Of a DNA stretch of 64,000 bases, positions 51,979-61,655 are shown one piece after another (the first letter of the stretch is position 1; each line of letters starts with the position of its first letter). A program made the position numbers and the translations under genes. Source of the DNA: UBA5314 sp035560815 (GTDB lineage: Bacteria > Bacillota > Syntrophomonadia > Syntrophomonadales > Syntrophomonadaceae); assembly GCA_035560815.1 (NCBI GenBank), contig DATMYR010000027.1:1-64000 (forward strand), read 5' to 3'. The notes beneath the pieces are model-generated. The model searched no databases. It was not told the origin of the DNA and was given only the letters and a program-made list of their open reading frames with translations.

Positions 51979-53151
51979 ATGAAGGAAAACGCAGCTATGC
52001 AAAACCTGCCACCTTATCTTTTTGCCCGTATTGAAAAAAAGATCGATGCCGCCCGGGAAAAGGGAATCGACATCATCAATCTGGGCATCGGTGACCCCGA
52101 TCAACCTACACCCAAGCATGTTGTTGATCGTATGGCCCAGGCAATCCATGACAGTGCCAACCACCAGTATCCCAGTTCAGTTGGCATGGTTTCCTTCCGT
52201 CGGGCTGTGGCCGATTGGTACCAAGGGCGTTTTGGTGTGAGTCTGGATCCGGCCACGGAAGTGGTTTCCCTCTTGGGATCTAAAGAAGGCCTGGCACATA
52301 TTTCTTTTGCCTATGTGGATCAGGGTGATATCAATTTGGTCCCCGACCCGGCCTATCCGGTTTATGCTATTGGCACCCAATTGGCCGGAGGATCAACGTA
52401 CATAATGCCACTGCGAGAAGAAAACGGCTTTCTACCGGTTCTTGAGGATATCCCGACTGAAGTAGCACGGAAAGCCAAATTGCTTTTTATCAACTACCCC
52501 AACAATCCAACCGGTGCAACAGCTGATTTGAATTTTTTCCGCAAAGTAGTGGAATTTGCCCGGTGTAATGACTTGCTGGTCTGCCATGATGGGCCTTACT
52601 CCGAAGTTGCCTTTGATGGAATCCAGGTGCCCAGCTTCCTGGAAGCAGAGGGAGCTCGGGATGTGGGCATTGAATTTCACTCTCTCTCCAAAACATACAA
52701 TATGACCGGTTGGCGCCTGGGCTGGGCGGTTGGCAACAAAGATGCCATTGAGGTCCTGGGGCGCTTCAAGTCGAATGTTGATTCAGGGGTTTTTCAGGCC
52801 ATCCAATACGCGGGGATAGAAGCCCTGACTGGGCCTCAGGATTGCATCGCCCAGATGCAGGCCATCTACCAGGAACGCCGTGATGTGGTGTCCCAGGGTC
52901 TGCAAACTATGGGATGGAAAGTCAATCCTCCACGAGGAAGTCTGTACTTCTGGGTGCCGGTGCCCCTTAATTATTCTTCTGAAACCTTTGCCGAGTTGGT
53001 CCTGGAAAAAGCCGGTGTCATTATTACCCCCGGCAATGGCTATGGGGCATATGGGGAAGGGTATTTCCGTATTGCCATGACCGTGGACAAGGAGCGCATG
53101 AAGGAGGCTTTTGATAGGATGTACCAGGCTTTAGGAAAGGTTGCGATGTGA
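51979..53151 (+). CDS. dapL: LL-diaminopimelate aminotransferase
   Basis: PLP enzyme forming LL-DAP directly from tetrahydrodipicolinate, which bypasses succinylated or acetylated intermediates. The 390-residue fold-type I aminotransferase has the PLP Lys238 in SLSKTYNMTGWRLGWAVG, and NYPNNPTGA. ATG 51979 follows AGGAGG. The pairing with dapF supports DapL over a general aspartate aminotransferase. Its end overlaps yicC by 4 bp. Confidence 0.9.
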   Translation: MKENAAMQNLPPYLFARIEKKIDAAREKGIDIINLGIGDPDQPTPKHVVDRMAQAIHDSANHQYPSSVGMVSFRRAVADWYQGRFGVSLDPATEVVSLLGSKEGLAHISFAYVDQGDINLVPDPAYPVYAIGTQLAGGSTYIMPLREENGFLPVLEDIPTEVARKAKLLFINYPNNPTGATADLNFFRKVVEFARCNDLLVCHDGPYSEVAFDGIQVPSFLEAEGARDVGIEFHSLSKTYNMTGWRLGWAVGNKDAIEVLGRFKSNVDSGVFQAIQYAGIEALTGPQDCIAQMQAIYQERRDVVSQGLQTMGWKVNPPRGSLYFWVPVPLNYSSETFAELVLEKAGVIITPGNGYGAYGEGYFRIAMTVDKERMKEAFDRMYQALGKVAM

Positions 53152-54032
53152 ATATGGTAAGAAGTATGACAGGGTTTGGCCGGGCCCAGGTAAACCGGTC
53201 GGGGTATATGGTAAACTGTGAGGTCAAGGCCGTTAATCATCGCTATCTGGATATTGGGCTGCGAATTTCCAGGCGTTACAATATGTTGGAAGAACGCATC
53301 AAGGAAGAAATTAAGCGTAGGTTAAGCCGGGGACGGGTTGAGCTCAGTTTCAACATAGAGAAAACCGAAGATTCACGCCGAAACATCAAACTTGACAAAG
53401 GTTTAGCAATGGCTTATTATAATAATTTGAAGGAATTAGCAGAAAATCTAAATATTTCGCAGGAAATTAGCCTTATTGACCTGTTCAGGTTACCCGAGGT
53501 TTTTAATCTGGATGATGAAGAAGAAAACCTCGAACTACTTTGGGAGCTAGTGCGAGATGCACTGGATCAAGCTATAACCGGACTGTTGGAAATGCGCCGC
53601 AAAGAAGGGGCCAACCTGGCCAGCGACATTGAACAACGGAGTGGTCAGATTCTGGTTATGGTAGAAATCTTGGAGCAGAGATCGCCGCAGGTTGTTAAGG
53701 AATATGACGAGAAACTGCGTAATCGTATCGCTGACCTGGTAGCTGCAGGCACCCTTGATGAGCAGCGCTTGATTCAGGAAGTAGTTCTTTTTGCTGACAA
53801 AACCAATGTTACTGAGGAGATCGTTCGCCTGAAGAGCCATCTTCAACATTTGGACGAGATGCTGGAAACCGGCGATGCCATCGGCCGCAAATGCGATTTT
53901 TTAATTCAGGAGTTGTTCCGGGAGATTAATACCGTGGCTTCAAAAGCCAATGATCTGGACATGAATCGAATTGTCATTGAGGTAAAAGCCGAGCTGGAAA
54001 AAATTCGTGAACAGATACAGAATATAGAATAA
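53148..54032 (+). CDS. yicC: YicC/YloC-family endoribonuclease
   Basis: The 294-residue protein begins MVRSMTGFGRAQ, a near-universal start of this family, and ends with the conserved CDFLIQELFREINTVASKAND. YicC proteins cleave RNA in E. coli and form rings. GTG 53148 overlaps dapL by 4 bp; ATG 53154 is also possible. yicC-remA-gmk-rpoZ-coaBC-metK (or priA) is the standard Firmicute order. Confidence 0.93.
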   Translation: MNMVRSMTGFGRAQVNRSGYMVNCEVKAVNHRYLDIGLRISRRYNMLEERIKEEIKRRLSRGRVELSFNIEKTEDSRRNIKLDKGLAMAYYNNLKELAENLNISQEISLIDLFRLPEVFNLDDEEENLELLWELVRDALDQAITGLLEMRRKEGANLASDIEQRSGQILVMVEILEQRSPQVVKEYDEKLRNRIADLVAAGTLDEQRLIQEVVLFADKTNVTEEIVRLKSHLQHLDEMLETGDAIGRKCDFLIQELFREINTVASKANDLDMNRIVIEVKAELEKIREQIQNIE

Positions 54033-54063
54033 ACGGGAGGTGAATCCGGTTTAACCGGAGAGT

Positions 54064-54324
54064 ATGGATATCAAATTAGTGAACATAGGTTTTGGCAACA
54101 TTGTTGCAGCCAATCGCATCGTGGCCATTGTTGGCCCGGAATCCGCCCCAATTAAACGAGTAATACAAGAAGCCAGGGAGAAGGGAATCCTGATCGATGC
54201 CACCTACGGCCGACGCACCCGTGCAGTGATCGTATCTGACAGTGGGCATGTGATATTATCCGCCGTTCAACCCGAGACCGTGGCCAATCGTCTTTCTTCC
54301 AAGGATATGAACGAAGAATCCTGA
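54064..54324 (+). CDS. remA: RemA, extracellular-matrix regulatory protein
   Basis: The 86-residue DUF370 protein: KLVNIGFGNIVAANRIVAI, and ATYGRRTRAVI are typical. In Bacillus RemA is a DNA-binding activator of matrix and osmoprotection genes. ATG 54064 has GGAG close upstream. It directly abuts gmk. Confidence 0.95.
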   Translation: MDIKLVNIGFGNIVAANRIVAIVGPESAPIKRVIQEAREKGILIDATYGRRTRAVIVSDSGHVILSAVQPETVANRLSSKDMNEES

Positions 54325-54933
54325 GTGAAAGCTACTACTGGCGCTATGAACAGACGAGGTAAGCTTTTTATCATTTCCGGTCCCTCCGGGGTCGGCAAAG
54401 GCACCATTACCAGAGCGTTATTACCAAGGCTTGCTGATGTTTGCTTGTCGATCTCAGCCACAACCCGCGCCCCCCGCCCGAGTGAATGCAATGGCAGGGA
54501 GTACTTTTTTGTCGATGATAAAGAGTTTGATGATCTAATCCATAATCAACGACTGCTGGAATGGGCCCGGGTGTACTCCAATCGTTATGGAACCCCCCGG
54601 GATTTTGTATTGGATACGGTGGCGGGTGGTGAGGATGTGCTCCTGGAGATCGATATCCAGGGAGCCCAGCAGGTTAAAGAGAGAATGCCCCAGGGTGTTT
54701 TCATTTTCATATCCCCTCCAAAGATAGAAGATCTGGCCTATCGTCTTCAGAACCGCGGACAGGATTCCGAGTCCAGTATCCAAACACGACTGGAAGCTTG
54801 CCAGAGGGAAATGGAGCACGCACGGTATTATGATTACATAGTAATCAATGATATAATTGAGGATGCTGTAGACAGGGTGAGGTCTATAATCATTGCCGAA
54901 CGCTGTAGGATTGAGAAAAGAATTGAGAGGTGA
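54325..54933 (+). CDS. gmk: Guanylate kinase
   Basis: Phosphorylates GMP to GDP. The 202-residue protein has the P-loop FIISGPSGVGKGT near residue 15, with SATTRAPRPSE and GREYFFVDDKEF for GMP binding. GTG 54325 adjoins the remA stop; ATG 54346, giving MNRRGKLFII, is the alternative. The site before both starts is weak, so coupling with remA is likely. Overlaps rpoZ by 4 bp. Confidence 0.95.
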   Translation: MKATTGAMNRRGKLFIISGPSGVGKGTITRALLPRLADVCLSISATTRAPRPSECNGREYFFVDDKEFDDLIHNQRLLEWARVYSNRYGTPRDFVLDTVAGGEDVLLEIDIQGAQQVKERMPQGVFIFISPPKIEDLAYRLQNRGQDSESSIQTRLEACQREMEHARYYDYIVINDIIEDAVDRVRSIIIAERCRIEKRIER

Positions 54934-55145
54934 TTATCCTGATACCTTCATCAACAAAGGAACTGATCGATATAGCTGGCAGCAAGTACGGGGTGGTAGT
55001 AGCTACTGCGAAAAGGGCCCGGGATTTATCGGAACACACAAAAAACAATGTGGATTATCGCTTATCCAGCATGGTGACCATAGCCCTGGACGAAATTATG
55101 AAAGGGCGTATAAGGATCCATCAGCCTTATACTGAAAAACCCTAG
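54930..55145 (+). CDS. rpoZ: RNA polymerase omega subunit
   Basis: The 71-residue protein matches RpoZ: SSTKELIDIAGSKYGVVVATAKRARDL. GTG 54930 overlaps the gmk stop. AGAGGTGA there could instead serve a CTG at 54939 (LIPSSTKELI), which is nearer to where most omega subunits begin. Start therefore uncertain by three residues. Confidence 0.92.
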   Translation: MIILIPSSTKELIDIAGSKYGVVVATAKRARDLSEHTKNNVDYRLSSMVTIALDEIMKGRIRIHQPYTEKP

Positions 55146-55156
55146 GAGGGTCAGAT

Positions 55157-56356
55157 ATGACCAAGACTGTTGGAATAGGAGTTACCGGTGGCATAGCTGC
55201 CTATAAAATTGCCGATTTGGTAAGCCGCTTGAAAAAGGATGATATTGATGTCATCGTTATGATGACCGAATCCGCTCAGCATTTTGTTGCTCCGCTGACG
55301 TTTAAGACTTTATCGGGGCGCGAGGTGCTTACTGATTTATGGCAGGATTCCCATGAATGGAAAGTTCAGCATGTAGGCATTGCCGAAGAACTAGATCTAC
55401 TGGTGATAGCGCCGGCTACGGCCAGCATCATCGGGAAAATGGCTCATGGCATTGCCGATGATCTACTGAGCACTGTATATCTAGCCAACAGCGCACCGGT
55501 TCTGGTGGTTCCGGCTATGAATTCCAATATGTATCGCCAACCAGTTGTTCAGGAAAACCTGAGAAAGCTGAAGGGCGTGGGATGTCATGTGATGCAGCCG
55601 GGAGAGGGATATCTGGCCTGTGGAGCTACCGGACCAGGCCGCTTACCGGAAGTTGAAGAAATATACCAGCGTGTTGTAAATCTGCTTTTCCCTCGACGGG
55701 ATCTGGCTGGCAAAAGAATCATGGTAAATGCTGGATCCACTTGTGAAGACATCGATCCGGTCAGGTTTATCAGCAATCGAGGTACAGGAAAAATGGGATA
55801 TTGCATTGCTGAGGAGGCTGCCGGCCGGGGAGCGGAAGTCATTCTGGTCAGCGGTCCTACACATTTGGATCCTCCCGTTGGTGTGCACCTAATCAACGTC
55901 TGGGATGCCGAAGAAATGTGTCGGGTGATGTTGGAAAACCAGGCCCGTTGTGATGCCATCATCGGTTCAGCCGCAGTTGCCGATTACCGAATGGCGAATA
56001 AGTCCCAGCAAAAGATAAAGAAAACCGAGAATCAGCCTCAAACCCTGATTCTTGAATTAATACCCAACCCGGACATTCTCAAAGAACTAGGTAAAAATAA
56101 AAATGAAAATCAGATTATGGTGGGATTTGCAGCTGAAACCGAGAACCTCCTGGAAAATGCGGCCAAGAAACTGGCCAGCAAAAACCTTGATTTTATCGTA
56201 GCAAATGATATTACCATGGAGGGGGCAGGCTTCGCCAGCGATACCAATATAGTCAGTATTATCAGCAGGTCGGGAGACACTGTTTCCCTGCCAAAAATGA
56301 GCAAGTATGATGTGGCCGCGGCAATTCTTAATCGGATTGCCGAGCTTCTTATCTAA
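55157..56356 (+). CDS. coaBC: Bifunctional phosphopantothenoylcysteine decarboxylase / phosphopantothenate-cysteine ligase
   Basis: Makes 4'-phosphopantetheine for coenzyme A in two steps. The 399-residue protein has the flavin CoaC domain (VTGGIAAYKIADLVSRLKK, PAMNSNMY) and the CTP-using CoaB domain (GSTCEDIDPVRFISNRGTGKMG). ATG 55157 follows AGGAGG. It is in the gmk-rpoZ-coaBC-metK run. Confidence 0.96.
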   Translation: MTKTVGIGVTGGIAAYKIADLVSRLKKDDIDVIVMMTESAQHFVAPLTFKTLSGREVLTDLWQDSHEWKVQHVGIAEELDLLVIAPATASIIGKMAHGIADDLLSTVYLANSAPVLVVPAMNSNMYRQPVVQENLRKLKGVGCHVMQPGEGYLACGATGPGRLPEVEEIYQRVVNLLFPRRDLAGKRIMVNAGSTCEDIDPVRFISNRGTGKMGYCIAEEAAGRGAEVILVSGPTHLDPPVGVHLINVWDAEEMCRVMLENQARCDAIIGSAAVADYRMANKSQQKIKKTENQPQTLILELIPNPDILKELGKNKNENQIMVGFAAETENLLENAAKKLASKNLDFIVANDITMEGAGFASDTNIVSIISRSGDTVSLPKMSKYDVAAAILNRIAELLI

Positions 56357-56375
56357 GTGGAAGGAGATGGCAGGT

Positions 56376-57566
56376 ATGTCTAAGAGTCTATTTACATCTG
56401 AATCAGTTACGGAAGGCCATCCGGATAAGATCGCTGACCAGATATCCGATGCCATATTGGATGCTATTCTGAGTAAGGATCCCAGAGCCCGGGTGGCGGC
56501 GGAGACCCTGGTGACCACTGGCATGGTGATGGTTACCGGTGAAATTACCACCGCATGCTATATCGATGTACCCAAACTGGTTCGCCAGACCATTAAAGAT
56601 ATCGGATATACCCGAGCTAAATATGGGTTTGACTGCCAGACCTGTGCAGTCCTCACCTCCCTGGATGAACAATCCAGCGATATTGCCATGGGTGTAGACC
56701 AGGCTTTCGAAGCCAAGAAGGGTGAGATGATTGAAGAAGATCTGGAGGCTCTGGGAGCAGGAGATCAGGGTATGATGTTCGGCTATGCGACCAATGAAAC
56801 CCCTGAATTTATGCCCATGCCCATCCTTCTGGCCAGCAAAATGGCCCAGCGGCTGAGCGAAGTTCGAAAAAACGAAACGCTGCCTTACCTGCGCCCCGAT
56901 GGCAAGACCCAGGTTACCGTCGAGTATGTGGATGGCAAACCGGTTCGGATCGATACAGTGGTGGTTTCCTGCCAGCATTCTCCCAAGGTGGAGTTGTCCA
57001 AGATTGCCAGGGATGTAATAGAACATGTGGTGAAACCAGTGGTTCCGGCCGAGATGCTGGATAGTGATACACGTTATTTTGTAAATCCTACCGGTCGTTT
57101 TGTTATCGGCGGTCCTCAGGGTGACAGCGGTTTGACCGGCCGCAAAATCATTGTCGATACATATGGAGGAATGGCCCGCCATGGCGGTGGAGCTTTTTCC
57201 GGGAAAGATCCCACCAAAGTAGACCGCTCTGCAGCCTATGCAGCGCGTTGGGTAGCTAAAAACCTGGTGGCAGCCGGTGTAGCTGACCGCATGGAAATAC
57301 AGCTGGCTTATGCTATTGGGGTAGCGAATCCGGTTTCGATACGGGTGGAAACGTTTGGCACTGGTAAACTTCCCGAAGAGCAGATCATTGCTCTAATCAA
57401 CAAAAATTTTGATCTGCGGCCCGGCGCTATTATCAGTAATCTCAAGCTACGGCGGCCTATTTATAAGAAAACTGCTGCTTATGGACATTTTGGCCGCAAC
57501 GATCCGGACTTTACCTGGGAGAATACCGATCAGGCAGAAGCAATCAGAGAGCAAGCCGGGTTGTAG
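56376..57566 (+). CDS. metK: S-adenosylmethionine synthetase
   Basis: Forms AdoMet from methionine and ATP. The 396-residue protein has SVTEGHPDKIADQISD, GAGDQGMMFGYA and GGGAFSGKDPTKVDRSAAY. ATG 56376 is used; GGAAGGAG lies 9 bp before, and ATG 56367 is too near to it. No SAM riboswitch is seen upstream, which agrees with its position inside an operon. Confidence 0.97.
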   Translation: MSKSLFTSESVTEGHPDKIADQISDAILDAILSKDPRARVAAETLVTTGMVMVTGEITTACYIDVPKLVRQTIKDIGYTRAKYGFDCQTCAVLTSLDEQSSDIAMGVDQAFEAKKGEMIEEDLEALGAGDQGMMFGYATNETPEFMPMPILLASKMAQRLSEVRKNETLPYLRPDGKTQVTVEYVDGKPVRIDTVVVSCQHSPKVELSKIARDVIEHVVKPVVPAEMLDSDTRYFVNPTGRFVIGGPQGDSGLTGRKIIVDTYGGMARHGGGAFSGKDPTKVDRSAAYAARWVAKNLVAAGVADRMEIQLAYAIGVANPVSIRVETFGTGKLPEEQIIALINKNFDLRPGAIISNLKLRRPIYKKTAAYGHFGRNDPDFTWENTDQAEAIREQAGL

Positions 57567-57600
57567 ACTGGCCATCTAACAAGATTATCGTAGAAAATGC

Positions 57601-57795
57601 AGGGCGGGAATATCCCGCCCTCAGCTTGCCGACAATGGAGGCAAGCTGCCAGACCGAATGACGAGAGTGAAGATCGAGGCATGAGAAAAGCCCGTGATTG
57701 AGGCGTACATAAGGTACGTTGATTGAACGGGTTTTTTGAGATAACGATGAGATTCACTTTCGTCAACGGTCTGAGGGCGGGAATATCCCGCCTTT
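57601..57795. repeat. Palindrome-flanked structured element between metK and priA
   Basis: Two copies of the palindrome GGCGGGAATATCCCGCC lie at 57603-57619 and 57776-57792. Between them, CAGACCG (57650-57656) pairs with CGGTCTG (57767-57773). GACGAGAGTGAA (57660-57671) pairs with TTCACTTTCGTC (57753-57764) with one mismatch. AGCTTGCC/GGCAAGCT forms a hairpin at about 57623-57646. An inner ACGGG/CCCGT stem with a T-run (57691-57737) looks like a terminator. The whole would fold into one branched structure. It has no protein. Confidence 0.65.
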
Positions 57796-57830
57796 TGCCA
57801 TGAACCATTCCAACATCGGGAGGTTGAAAA

Positions 57831-60224
57831 ATGACTTTGGTCAATGTATTACTGGACCTACCGGTACTGGATCCTCCGCCCATATATAGCTATACGGTGA
57901 CCGAAGACCAGCAGCAACAAGCCGCGATGGGTCGGCGGGTCTTGGTTGAAATGGGCAAAAATAAAATGGAAGGCTGGATTCTTTCCCATTCTCAAGATAT
58001 TCCAGCCGGTGTTCAGGCCAAACCCATATTGAGAATACTGGGTGATCAGCCTGAATTTAACCAGTCAACCTGGGAACTGGCCCAGTGGGTCGCTGAAACC
58101 TTCCTCTGTCCAGTCAACATTACACTTAAGGCAATGCTTCCTCCTGGCTCCGGACGGGCTAAACCCGAACTGATCATACCTACGGGCAAAATGGCAGTCA
58201 GAGAAGGTTATCCTGATGACTTCGCTGACGACCAAAAGGATTTTATATCCCGCCTGTTGGAAGAGGGGCACATGGAATGGAAAGAAGCACTACACTTCAT
58301 AGAACGAGGCCAGTTGGAGGAGATGCGCTCCCGGGGGTTGATAAAGATGGTGAGGGGAAGGCGTACAACCCGGCGTGATGGGAAAGAATGGATAAGCGTG
58401 TCTGAGGTATTTGATGCCTTTACCCAACTTCCAATACTTAGAAAAAGAGCACCCCGTCAGGCTCAAGCCATGGAATACTTAATGGGGCTGCAGCAGTGTA
58501 AAGGCCAAAAAATGGAGCGGCAATTTGGTCGCAAAGCCGTACTGAGTCTGATCGAGAAGGGCTATATTATCAGGCATTCGGGTCACATAGATATAAACGA
58601 TCCCCAATATACTCTGACTGAAGACCAAGATTTCTGTTTGCAGGAACTGATCAAAGCCGCCCGGGGAAAGCGAAATGAAGAATATCTTTTATTCGGGATC
58701 ACCGGAAGCGGCAAAACCGAAATTTACTTGCGTCTGGCCCAACAGGTGATTGCCGACGGCCAAAGTGTACTGGTGCTGGTCCCGGAGATTGCTCTGACTC
58801 GGCACTTGACCAAGGTTTTTACAGAACGCATTCCTCGCCTGGCTGTCTTGCACAGTTCTATGACCATGGGAGATAGGATCCAGACCTTTAAACGGATTAG
58901 CGAAGGAGAGGTGGATTTGGTTCTTGGCACTCGGCTGGCAGTCTTTGCACCGCTTCCCGACCTGGGCTTAATCATCCTGGATGAAGAACAGGAAAACACC
59001 TTTAAACAGGAGGAGAGTCCCCGTTATCACACAGGCCAGGTAGCCCGCTTTCGTACCCAGAGGGAAGAGGCCTTGCTGGTCTTGGGCAGCGCCACCCCAT
59101 CATTGGAAACATTTTATCGCGCTGCACAAGGGCAGGTGAAAGTCTTGCGGCTTAACCAGCGAGTGGGGGATGCTTCTTTACCCAGGGTGATTGTGGAAGA
59201 CCTGCGCAAATTGACGACCGCCAAGCGTTATGATATCTTATCTCCATTCCTGATGAAGTGTCTACAAGATCAGCTAGACCAAGGTCGGCAGAGTATTCTA
59301 TTCATCAATCGCAGGGGTCATTCCCCTTATACACTCTGCCGCAGTTGCGGAAAGGTGTTGAGCTGTCCCAATTGTTCTGTAGCTTTATCCTACCATCGCT
59401 CTTCTAATGAGAATATCTGTCACTACTGCGACCATCACAGCGGGCCAGTATCGATTTGCCCGGTCTGTGGAAGCCGGGCTCTTCAGCTCCAGGGAGCAGG
59501 CACTGAGCGGGTGGAAGAGGAAATCAGGCTGCTATTCCCTGAGGCCCGAGTAGAACGCTTGGATACAGACAGCAGCCGCCGTCGGGGGCGGCAGGAGGAG
59601 ATCCTGGACATGATGCAGAGCGGGCAGGTCGATATTCTGATTGGCACCCAGATGGTGGCCAAAGGACTTGATTTTCCGCAGGTGTCATTGGTAGGAATCG
59701 TAGATGCTGACAGTATGATCAGTTTACCCGACTTTCGAGCCGGTGAACGGGGTTTTCAACTGATGGTGCAGGCAGCGGGTAGAGCCGGACGAGGACCAGT
59801 GGCTGGACAGGTTGTAATTCAAACCTACAACCCCGATCACTATGTCATACAGGGGGCGGCATCGCAGGATTATGAAGGATTTTTTGCCCAGGAGATTAAA
59901 TGGCGTGAGCTTTTGCAATACCCGCCTTGTACTCATCTTCTGCGCATCGTAGTGAGTGGGGAAAATGAAAGGGCAGCAAGCCTAACAGCCCAAAAAATAA
60001 AAGACGCCATCGATGAAGCCCTCGATGCGCAAGAAGATCTTCCTGTCATCCTGGGCCCGGCTCCCTGTCCACTGGCTCGTTTACACAAACGTTTTCGCTT
60101 TCAGATCCTGTTGAAATCCCCCAACTTACTCTTATTATCAAGTATTGGGCGGTATATAATAAATAGGGAAAGGAAAGCGGACGAAAGGCTAGAAGTGGAT
60201 ATCGATCCGCTAGTCACTATGTAA
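57831..60224 (+). CDS. priA: Primosomal replication restart helicase PriA
   Basis: Restarts stalled forks by loading the replicative helicase. The 797-residue protein has a DEAD-like helicase core with Walker A GITGSGKTE, DEEQENTFKQEE, and a zinc region with eight cysteines (CRSCGKVLSCPNC and the CHYCDHH...CPVCGS segment), followed by the second helicase half with TQMVAKGLDFP. ATG 57831 follows GGGAGG. It begins a run priA-def-fmt, as usual in Firmicutes. Confidence 0.96.
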   Translation: MTLVNVLLDLPVLDPPPIYSYTVTEDQQQQAAMGRRVLVEMGKNKMEGWILSHSQDIPAGVQAKPILRILGDQPEFNQSTWELAQWVAETFLCPVNITLKAMLPPGSGRAKPELIIPTGKMAVREGYPDDFADDQKDFISRLLEEGHMEWKEALHFIERGQLEEMRSRGLIKMVRGRRTTRRDGKEWISVSEVFDAFTQLPILRKRAPRQAQAMEYLMGLQQCKGQKMERQFGRKAVLSLIEKGYIIRHSGHIDINDPQYTLTEDQDFCLQELIKAARGKRNEEYLLFGITGSGKTEIYLRLAQQVIADGQSVLVLVPEIALTRHLTKVFTERIPRLAVLHSSMTMGDRIQTFKRISEGEVDLVLGTRLAVFAPLPDLGLIILDEEQENTFKQEESPRYHTGQVARFRTQREEALLVLGSATPSLETFYRAAQGQVKVLRLNQRVGDASLPRVIVEDLRKLTTAKRYDILSPFLMKCLQDQLDQGRQSILFINRRGHSPYTLCRSCGKVLSCPNCSVALSYHRSSNENICHYCDHHSGPVSICPVCGSRALQLQGAGTERVEEEIRLLFPEARVERLDTDSSRRRGRQEEILDMMQSGQVDILIGTQMVAKGLDFPQVSLVGIVDADSMISLPDFRAGERGFQLMVQAAGRAGRGPVAGQVVIQTYNPDHYVIQGAASQDYEGFFAQEIKWRELLQYPPCTHLLRIVVSGENERAASLTAQKIKDAIDEALDAQEDLPVILGPAPCPLARLHKRFRFQILLKSPNLLLLSSIGRYIINRERKADERLEVDIDPLVTM

Positions 60225-60235
60225 GGAGGGTGAAA

Positions 60236-60694
60236 ATGGCAATTTACCAAGTGGTCACAGTCCCCGATGAGGTATTACGCGGCAAATCTCTTCCGGTGGC
60301 AAAAATCAACGCCGGGGTAATTCGGGTGCTGGATAACATGGTTGATACATTGTATGCTTTCGATGGGGTGGGTTTGGCAGCCCCGCAAATCGGAATATCC
60401 CGGCGCATTATTGTGGTAGATCCGGGAGACAACCTTATCCAAATGATCAACCCGGAAATTATTTTCCGTGAAGGAGAAAAAATGGGCAGTGAAGGCTGCC
60501 TGAGTGTACCTAAAGTGAGTGGCCTGGTACCCAGGTCGGAAAAGATCACAGTGCGGGGCTTGAATCGGGAAGGACAGGAAGTAGTAATTGAGGCTTCCGA
60601 CATGTTGGCCCGGGTTTTCCAGCATGAAATTGACCATCTGGATGGCATACTATTTATTGATAAAGCCACCCAGGTTAAAAGGAAGAATGCATGA
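60236..60694 (+). CDS. def: Peptide deformylase
   Basis: Metalloprotease that removes the formyl group of new proteins. The 152-residue protein has GVGLAAPQ (44-51), EGCLS with Cys88 and HEIDH (130-134), the three deformylase motifs. ATG 60236 is 6 bp after AAGGAGG; the GTG 60230 overlaps that site. Its end overlaps fmt by 4 bp. Confidence 0.96.
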   Translation: MAIYQVVTVPDEVLRGKSLPVAKINAGVIRVLDNMVDTLYAFDGVGLAAPQIGISRRIIVVDPGDNLIQMINPEIIFREGEKMGSEGCLSVPKVSGLVPRSEKITVRGLNREGQEVVIEASDMLARVFQHEIDHLDGILFIDKATQVKRKNA

Positions 60695-61644
60695 GCATAG
60701 AACCAGAATGCTTAAAAATAATATTTATGGGGACATCCCGGTTCGCCGTGCCGGCTCTGGAAGCATTAGTTTCCTCTTCCCACACCGTTACGGCAGTTGT
60801 CAGCCAGCCGGACCGCCCACGCGGAAGGGGAAAGCAGGTTCAGCCAACGCCGGTGAAAGAAGCTGCTCTGCGCAACAACTGTACTGTCTATCAATTTCCC
60901 CGAATTAAGGAACCGAAAGCGGTAGAGACGCTTGCCGCTTTACAGCCCGATCTTTTGGTTGTTGTATCTTTTGGTCAGATTATTTCTTCCCAATTGCTGC
61001 AGGTGCCACCGCTGGGCTGCATCAACCTGCATGCTTCGCTGCTGCCGTATTATCGTGGGGCAGCACCGGTGCAGAGAGCCATCATGGCTGGAGAGAAAAA
61101 GACCGGGATCAGCACTATGTTAATGGATGTCGGGGTGGATACTGGAGATATTTTGCTTCAGGAGGAAGTAAGCATTGATTCGGATATGGACCACGGACAG
61201 TTAGAAGCTTTACTCGCTGAGCGGGGTGCGGGCCTCTTGGTGCAGACGATAGAAAAAGTAGCCAGGAAGGAAATTACCGGCCGTAAACAGGACGATCGAT
61301 TCGCTAGTTATGCTGCCATGATTAGCCGGGAGGATGAGATCATTGACTGGTCTGCTCCAGCTCTGGCTGTTCACAATCGGATTAGAGCTTTAAGCCCCTC
61401 TCCGGGAGCCTACACAGCTATGGAGGAAAGCCGGCTTAAGATTTTTCGCAGCCGGGTCTTCTCCCCAGGTGGACAGGGCATTTCAGGGCAGGTGTTAGGC
61501 TATACCCAGGAGGGAATGCTGGTCCAGACGGGTGAAGGGAGCATGGAAATCTTAGAGGTCCAAAAAGAAGGTAAAAAGCGAATGTCGATACCGGAGTTTA
61601 TCAAAGGGTTTCGTTTACCGGAAGGATTAATATTACACTGCTAG
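60691..61644 (+). CDS. fmt: Methionyl-tRNA formyltransferase
   Basis: Formylates initiator Met-tRNA. The 317-residue protein has KIIFMGTSRFAVPALEAL, the folate site CINLHASLLPYYRGAAP and TGIS. ATG 60691 overlaps def by 4 bp, so the two opposite steps of N-terminal formyl metabolism are coupled. Confidence 0.96.
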   Translation: MSIEPECLKIIFMGTSRFAVPALEALVSSSHTVTAVVSQPDRPRGRGKQVQPTPVKEAALRNNCTVYQFPRIKEPKAVETLAALQPDLLVVVSFGQIISSQLLQVPPLGCINLHASLLPYYRGAAPVQRAIMAGEKKTGISTMLMDVGVDTGDILLQEEVSIDSDMDHGQLEALLAERGAGLLVQTIEKVARKEITGRKQDDRFASYAAMISREDEIIDWSAPALAVHNRIRALSPSPGAYTAMEESRLKIFRSRVFSPGGQGISGQVLGYTQEGMLVQTGEGSMEILEVQKEGKKRMSIPEFIKGFRLPEGLILHC

Positions 61645-61655
61645 GAGTGGGTTTA

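Noticed and set aside
56341..56376. SAM riboswitch before metK
   Set aside because: Only a 19-bp gap after coaBC; no room and no riboswitch motifs.
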